45,759 nucleotides of DNA. Source: CAZCBJ01 sp964496705. GTDB taxonomy: Bacteria; Chloroflexota; Anaerolineae; Anaerolineales; Anaerolineaceae. The translations under genes were made by a program, and so were the position numbers. The notes under the pieces are model-generated. The model saw only the letters and a program-made list of their open reading frames with translations, made no database searches and was not told the DNA's origin. Positions within the stretch are counted from its first letter, which is position 1, and every line of letters starts with the position of its first letter. Shown piece by piece: positions 41,897-45,759 of this stretch. The stretch spans positions 1-45,759 of the forward strand of contig CAZCBJ010000008.1 of assembly GCA_964496705.1 (NCBI GenBank), written 5' to 3'.

Positions 41897-42247
41897 TTGA
41901 ATCGCAGGCGTCGGCTGACCGAGTCGTCAGTTATCCAGCGGGTAAGGAGAAAAGGCGCGGCTTTCTCACACCCGCTCTTGGTGTTGGTGATGTCACCAGC
42001 CAGGTTGGAAAGTGACAACACAAGGTTTGCTGTGATTGTCACTCGACAGGTTGGAGGCGCGGTCATCCGGAATTTACTCAAGAGGCGGCTGAGAGCGTGT
42101 GTTCAGAAATATACTGCGGAGATTACCCCTGGTCATGCCGTCATATTGATAGCGAGAAAGCCGATGATCAATGCGCAGTTTGAGGATATCCACAACGCGC
42201 TTTCCGGGCTGTTAAAACAGGCTGGTCTGATTCGTAATAAGGTTTGA
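41897..42247 (+). CDS. rnpA: Ribonuclease P protein component
   Basis: 116 residues with a TTG start at 41897 (a weak AGG lies upstream). RnpA signatures: NRRRRLTESSVIQRVRRKGAA-like N-terminus (short segment RRRRLTES), FAVIVTRQVGGAVIRN, LLKRRLRACV (the RNR-like basic motif). It binds the RNase P RNA to process the 5' end of tRNA precursors. The RNA subunit gene is not in the window. The yidD gene begins directly after its stop. Confidence 0.95.
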   Translation: MNRRRRLTESSVIQRVRRKGAAFSHPLLVLVMSPARLESDNTRFAVIVTRQVGGAVIRNLLKRRLRACVQKYTAEITPGHAVILIARKPMINAQFEDIHNALSGLLKQAGLIRNKV

Positions 42248-42248
42248 T

Positions 42249-42530
42249 GTGGAACAGTCGCAAGCCTATCCTAATGAGCCTCGTCTAAGGGATCTGCCTC
42301 TATCATTTGGCAACCTGGCACGTTTTCCGTTATTGTTCTTCATCCGGGCTTACCAATCTGTGATCTCCCCCGGATTTCCCGCGAACACATGTCGTTTCTA
42401 TCCTTCTTGTTCCCATTATGCTTATCAAGCAATTTATCGATACGGAGCAATCAAAGGATTGGCTATGGGTGTATGGCGTATTTTACGCTGCAATCCCTTT
42501 AACCCCGGCGGCTATGACCCAGTACCATAA
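42249..42530 (+). CDS. yidD: Membrane protein insertion efficiency factor YidD
   Basis: 93 residues from a GTG at 42249 (TAAGG nearby), starting just after the rnpA stop. The family core is complete: RAYQSVISPGFPANTCRFYPSCSHYA (conserved Cys pair, cited here as its two halves RFYPSCSHYA and SPGFPANTC), and the end WRILRCNPFNPGGYDPVP. YidD is membrane-associated through an amphipathic helix and aids YidC. Its N-terminus is about 20 residues longer than usual. Confidence 0.95.
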   Translation: MEQSQAYPNEPRLRDLPLSFGNLARFPLLFFIRAYQSVISPGFPANTCRFYPSCSHYAYQAIYRYGAIKGLAMGVWRILRCNPFNPGGYDPVP

Positions 42531-42566
42531 GGGTTTTTCACCGGGTGATCATCTATCAGGATATCT

Positions 42567-43637
42567 ATGAAACGAAATCGATTAACCACAATTCTTCTGA
42601 TCATTGTCTCCGGCCTTTTGCTCGCCGCTTGCACTGGCGCGCCGATGGAAGCCAGTTGGCCGGGCGTTACGGCCACCGATGAAATGGCCTATATCGCGAA
42701 TGGCATGGAAGTCTATGCCGTACGGATCAATGACGGCTCACTGGCTTGGCGCTATCCCGAAAAAACCGATACTGCCAGGGTTTATTATGCAGCCCCTGCT
42801 CTTGGAGATGGTCATCTGATCGTGGGTGACTATAAAGATAAGCTGGTCTCTCTCGATCCCCAAAACGGGAATTTTCAATGGGAGTATGACCAGGCCAAGG
42901 GAGGGTTCATCGGCAGTCCATTGACGCTGGACGGCATGGTCTATGCGCCGTCGACCGACCACAATCTATACGCGATGGATGTCAATCGAAATTACCGCTG
43001 GACTTTCACCGCTCAGAACATGCTTTGGGCTCATCCTGTTGTGGATGGGAATTTGATCTACCAGGCCGGCATGGACCGCAAACTGTATGCCATCGACCGA
43101 GCGAGCGGGGTGGAATCCTGGTCCATGACCCTGAATGGAGCCATGATCGCGCCACCAGCAATCGATTCGGAAGGCAATCTATACATCGGTACGACGGCCA
43201 GCGAAATGGTCGCAATTGAGGCCGCCACCCGAACCAAGAAATGGTCGATCAAAACAGATGGCATGGTTTGGTCGCAGCCATTGGTTAACAATGGCACCAT
43301 CTTTTTTGGGGATATGACCGGTAAGGTGTATGCCTTGGACCGCGCCACGGGAAACACAAAGTGGACGCTGGTATTAAATGGGCCGGTGATCGCCGCGCCG
43401 ATTCTTGTCGGCGAAAAATTGATCTTCGTCACCGAAACCGGTGATATCCAGGCTGTCAGCCAGGAGGGTGTGAAAGTATGGGCGCACAGCGTTGAAAAGA
43501 GCCAATTATACTCAACGCCAGTCGTTGCCGATGAAAAAATACTAGTGCCGGTCACCATGGGAAAAGATGGCACCGTTCTTGTGGCAGTTGATTTCAATGG
43601 CAACCAACTTTGGTCTTTCGCACCCCCAAAGAAATAA
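42567..43637 (+). CDS. PQQ-repeat beta-propeller lipoprotein in the yidC cluster
   Basis: 356 residues. Lipoprotein signal with GLLLAAC lipobox, then about seven beta-propeller blades of the PQQ/BamB type, each with a Trp-containing GxxxW pattern: LAWRYP, FQWEYD, YRWTFT, ESWSMT, KKWSIK, TKWTLV, KVWAHS, and a final LWSFAPP. It resembles the quinoprotein fold but shows no PQQ-binding or heme residues. AGGA precedes the ATG. It is placed between yidD and yidC, so it is probably transcribed with the membrane insertase; BamB itself belongs to outer-membrane assembly, which may not exist in this lineage. Confidence 0.9.
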   Translation: MKRNRLTTILLIIVSGLLLAACTGAPMEASWPGVTATDEMAYIANGMEVYAVRINDGSLAWRYPEKTDTARVYYAAPALGDGHLIVGDYKDKLVSLDPQNGNFQWEYDQAKGGFIGSPLTLDGMVYAPSTDHNLYAMDVNRNYRWTFTAQNMLWAHPVVDGNLIYQAGMDRKLYAIDRASGVESWSMTLNGAMIAPPAIDSEGNLYIGTTASEMVAIEAATRTKKWSIKTDGMVWSQPLVNNGTIFFGDMTGKVYALDRATGNTKWTLVLNGPVIAAPILVGEKLIFVTETGDIQAVSQEGVKVWAHSVEKSQLYSTPVVADEKILVPVTMGKDGTVLVAVDFNGNQLWSFAPPKK

Positions 43638-43652
43638 CGAGGAAAAAACATT

Positions 43653-44591
43653 ATGTGGGATACTCTAATTGTTACCCCTTTTACCAACGGCCTGCTATGG
43701 ATTTACACGGTCGTAGGCGGCCAATTTGGCGTTGCCATTATCTTGTTCACCATCCTGATCCGTCTGGTCACTCATCCTTTGATGGTCCAGCAAATTCGGG
43801 GAATGCAGAAGATGCAGAATATGCAAAAAGATGAGCGCTATGTTGCCATCCAGAATAAGTATAAAGGTGATAAAGAACGTCTGGCACAAGAACAGATGAA
43901 GTTCTACAAGGAAAACAAGATCAGCCCCTTTGCCAGCTGCCTGCCCACACTCATCCAGTTTCCCATCATCATTGGTCTGTATCAAAGCCTGGTAAAGGCT
44001 CTGGCAAATACACCTTATGAGCTGGTCCACTTGAGTAAGGTGGTCTACCCCTGGTTGCTGAAGGTTGAAGACCTAATTCCGTTAAACAGCCAATTCTGGT
44101 GGATGGACCTGGCACAACCAGAGCGTCTTAAATTAGACTTTTTACCAAATTTCGGCATCCCAGTGCTGGCAATTATCGTGGTGGTCACCACCTATCTACA
44201 ATCCAAGATGATGACACCACCGCCTGGAAATCCGGGTGATCAATCGGCGATGATGTCCAATATGATGAATATCTATATGCCTTTCATCATGGGGTGGATT
44301 GCGCTGACCCTGGCTTCAGGTCTGGCATTGTATTTTGTTGTGTCAAACCTGATCGGAATTGCGCAATACGCAGCCTTGGGAAAGTTGAATGTTCGCAATC
44401 TGTTGCCGAAGAGATTTCAAACGCCTGCAAAATCTGATTCAGGTGGCATTCTACCCGGAAAGGCTTCCATGCCCAAACACGAACCAGTCATTGACAACCC
44501 AATGGACAAGAAATTTCTAAAAGCCCCCGGCTCAGATGGTAAGCCAGTGATGAAGAAATATGGAAAGCGCAAGAGCGGCTCGGGAAAATAG
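43653..44591 (+). CDS. yidC: Membrane protein insertase YidC/Oxa1
   Basis: 312 residues of the short Gram-positive type (no large periplasmic domain). Five-helix core: GVAIILFTILIRLVTHPLM (first helix with conserved Arg in IRL), KFYKENKISPFASCLPTLIQFPI, then MMNIYMPFIMGWIALTLASGLALYFVVSNLIGIAQ. The C-terminal tail is basic (KKYGKRKSGSGK), as needed for ribosome contact. No lipobox Cys is seen at the N-terminus. It starts 15 bases after the PQQ protein. Confidence 0.96.
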   Translation: MWDTLIVTPFTNGLLWIYTVVGGQFGVAIILFTILIRLVTHPLMVQQIRGMQKMQNMQKDERYVAIQNKYKGDKERLAQEQMKFYKENKISPFASCLPTLIQFPIIIGLYQSLVKALANTPYELVHLSKVVYPWLLKVEDLIPLNSQFWWMDLAQPERLKLDFLPNFGIPVLAIIVVVTTYLQSKMMTPPPGNPGDQSAMMSNMMNIYMPFIMGWIALTLASGLALYFVVSNLIGIAQYAALGKLNVRNLLPKRFQTPAKSDSGGILPGKASMPKHEPVIDNPMDKKFLKAPGSDGKPVMKKYGKRKSGSGK

Positions 44592-44624
44592 AAGGCAAGG
44601 CTGGTTAACGAAGAGGATGTGCAC

Positions 44625-45410
44625 ATGACACAAACAACTTTAGAAATCATCGCTCCTTCTGTTGAAGAAGCTATTAAACGTGGGCTGGAGCAATTGGGTG
44701 TCTCACGCGAGCTGGTTGATGTTGAGGTTCTGGATCAAGGTTCACATGGGTTCCTTGGCTTGGGCGGACGCCAGGCGAGAGTTCGCCTGGTTGTTCGCGG
44801 CCAGAAGGATAAAATCACCACCGATCTAGAATCAAAGTCTGCTGAAGCCAAACCAGATACAGAGGAACCAAAACCAGAAGATTTGATTCTTTCGATGGCC
44901 AAACCGGTGGATGGCGATCCAAAGGTGCTTGAGTTAACTGTACAAGTCGTGCGCGAGTTGCTGGAAAAAATGAAAGTACATGCCAGGGTGACGGCTAATT
45001 ATGTCCGATCATCCGAAACGCATGGTCGCAGTGTTATCCTGGTGCAAATCCAGGGAGACGACCTGAGCATACTGATCGGTCGCAGGTCTGAAACTTTAAA
45101 TGCTCTTCAATACATCACCAGCCTGATTGTAGGCAAAGAGGTGGGTGAGTGGGTGCCGCTGTTGATTGATGTACAGGGATATCGTTCCCGGCGCGAGCGC
45201 CAATTACGCACCATAGCCCGGAGAATGGCAGAACAGACCATCCAATCAGGAAGGCGACAGGTGCTGGAACCCATGCCACCCAGTGAAAGACGGATCATCC
45301 ATATGGAATTGCACGATCATCCCTTTGTGATGACCGAAAGTGTGGGCGAAGAGCCCAACCGAAAAGTTACAATTGTCCTGAAAAAAAAGTCGGAAGATGC
45401 GCGCCGTTGA
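44625..45410 (+). CDS. jag: Jag/KhpB RNA-binding protein
   Basis: 261 residues from the ATG at 44625 (GAGGATG upstream). Jag_N domain (about 1-50, APSVEEAIKRGLEQLGVSRE, GFLGLGGRQARV), a charged linker, KH domain with GRRSETLNALQYI, and R3H domain with RRERQLRTIARRMAEQ and PPSERRIIHMEL. KhpB binds RNA and affects cell elongation and division. Placement right behind yidC is conserved. Its stop overlaps the next gene start by 14 bases. Confidence 0.95.
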   Translation: MTQTTLEIIAPSVEEAIKRGLEQLGVSRELVDVEVLDQGSHGFLGLGGRQARVRLVVRGQKDKITTDLESKSAEAKPDTEEPKPEDLILSMAKPVDGDPKVLELTVQVVRELLEKMKVHARVTANYVRSSETHGRSVILVQIQGDDLSILIGRRSETLNALQYITSLIVGKEVGEWVPLLIDVQGYRSRRERQLRTIARRMAEQTIQSGRRQVLEPMPPSERRIIHMELHDHPFVMTESVGEEPNRKVTIVLKKKSEDARR

Positions 45411-45759
45411 TCTGATCATAAAAAAAAGAGACCACCAGGAGCTCTCAGCGCAGGAACTGCAGTTTTTTGTCCGCGGCATTGTCAGCGGAGAAATCCCTGA
45501 TTATCAGATTTCCGCCTGGGCAATGGCAGTATTGCTGAACGGGATGACTGATCAGGAGACAACCGCGTTAACCCTGGCCATGGCTCAATCAGGTGAAATG
45601 CTTGATCTGAGCCAGGTTGTCCCGATCGCAGTGGATAAACATTCCACCGGGGGGGTGGGTGATAAAACCACACTGGTCGTTGAGCCGCTGGTGGCAGCCT
45701 GTGGATTGCCGGTCGGGAAGATGTCTGGGCGTGGATTGGGATTCAGCGGCGGTACCCTG
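45397..45759 (+). CDS. pdp: Pyrimidine-nucleoside phosphorylase, partial (3' end beyond window)
   Basis: The first 121 residues: N-terminal helical domain (MRAVDLIIKKRDHQELSAQE, EIPDYQISAWAMAVLLNGMT) and the phosphate-binding KHSTGGVGDKTTL with GKMSGRGLGFSGGT. It cleaves thymidine or uridine with phosphate to a base and a pentose 1-phosphate. The ATG at 45397 lies within the jag gene, overlapping by 14 bases, which suggests coupled translation. Whether it is deoA or pdp cannot be decided from the N-terminus. Confidence 0.93.
   Translation, partial: MRAVDLIIKKRDHQELSAQELQFFVRGIVSGEIPDYQISAWAMAVLLNGMTDQETTALTLAMAQSGEMLDLSQVVPIAVDKHSTGGVGDKTTLVVEPLVAACGLPVGKMSGRGLGFSGGTL

Noticed and set aside
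42567..43637. Assignment of the PQQ-repeat lipoprotein as BamB
   Set aside because: The fold matches, but the context is yidC, no Bam genes are present, and no BamA-contact motif can be recognised by eye.
1..45759. CRISPR array, insertion sequence, prophage or transposon
   Set aside because: No regularly spaced repeats, transposase or integrase genes, and no flanking terminal repeats were seen; gene content is core-like.

Overview
The window looks like chromosomal core DNA of a bacterium, most likely Chloroflexota of the Anaerolineae type. This is an inference from gene content: LysM/M23-like lipoproteins, a fused double-domain ThyX, a short IF2, a NusA with a long acidic and lysine-rich tail, and MoeA fused to a binding-protein domain. 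Base composition looks even throughout. I see no insertion sequence, phage gene, integrase or CRISPR array. A run of exactly 10 N at 7616-7625 marks a scaffold gap, so the sequence is a draft or metagenome assembly. No gene-free stretch exceeds 300 bases; the longest holds a 6S RNA.

Layout. (1) 1-7.6 kb: two tandem paralogous cell-envelope lipoproteins, an HIT hydrolase, a GAF histidine kinase, tRNA-Pro(CGG), a NarX-like kinase with a receiver-only response regulator, then a MerR-like regulator with a palindrome-rich promoter driving a VWA-domain protein cut by the gap. (2) 7.6-16.5 kb, minus strand: the information-processing operon nusA-ylxR-infB-rbfA-nrnA-truB-ribF, ending in thyX; rimP is not at its head. 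(3) 16.7-23.4 kb: a GH13 amylase relative without its catalytic residues, gyrB, two membrane proteins, plsY and a metallo-beta-lactamase-fold hydrolase. (4) 23.4-26.7 kb: a polar amino-acid ABC transporter whose binding protein faces its permease, ATPase and a DDAH-family enzyme across a bidirectional terminator. (5) 26.8-32.1 kb: a UbiA-like prenyltransferase, two moeA genes (the second fused to a binding-protein domain), a 35-residue membrane protein and a YeiH-type transporter. (6) 32.2-40 kb: bcp, rsfS, thpR, a receiver plus DHp-like protein, 6S RNA, a PatB/MalY-like aminotransferase, a YdcF-like protein, a TPR protein, a lipoprotein and mtaB. (7) 40-45.8 kb: two RCK (TrkA-type) potassium regulators, then rpmH-rnpA-yidD-(PQQ lipoprotein)-yidC-jag, and the start of a pyrimidine-nucleoside phosphorylase gene.

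How the genes work together. Region 2 is the conserved transcription/translation operon; its last two genes pair an FAD-making enzyme (RibF) with an FAD-using one (ThyX). Region 4 suggests uptake and hydrolysis of arginine-like compounds. Region 5 suggests molybdenum cofactor synthesis with an oxyanion-linked sensor domain and an anion exporter. Region 7 is the L34/RNase P/membrane-insertase cluster that often lies near oriC, but no dnaA and no DnaA-box cluster is visible here.

Most worth a second look: the small membrane protein in front of the YeiH transporter, the GH13 pseudoenzyme, the double ThyX whose signature is split between its halves, the palindrome-rich promoter of the MerR-VWA operon, the 6S RNA whose 3' end carries the ribosome site of the next gene, and two probable leaderless promoters.
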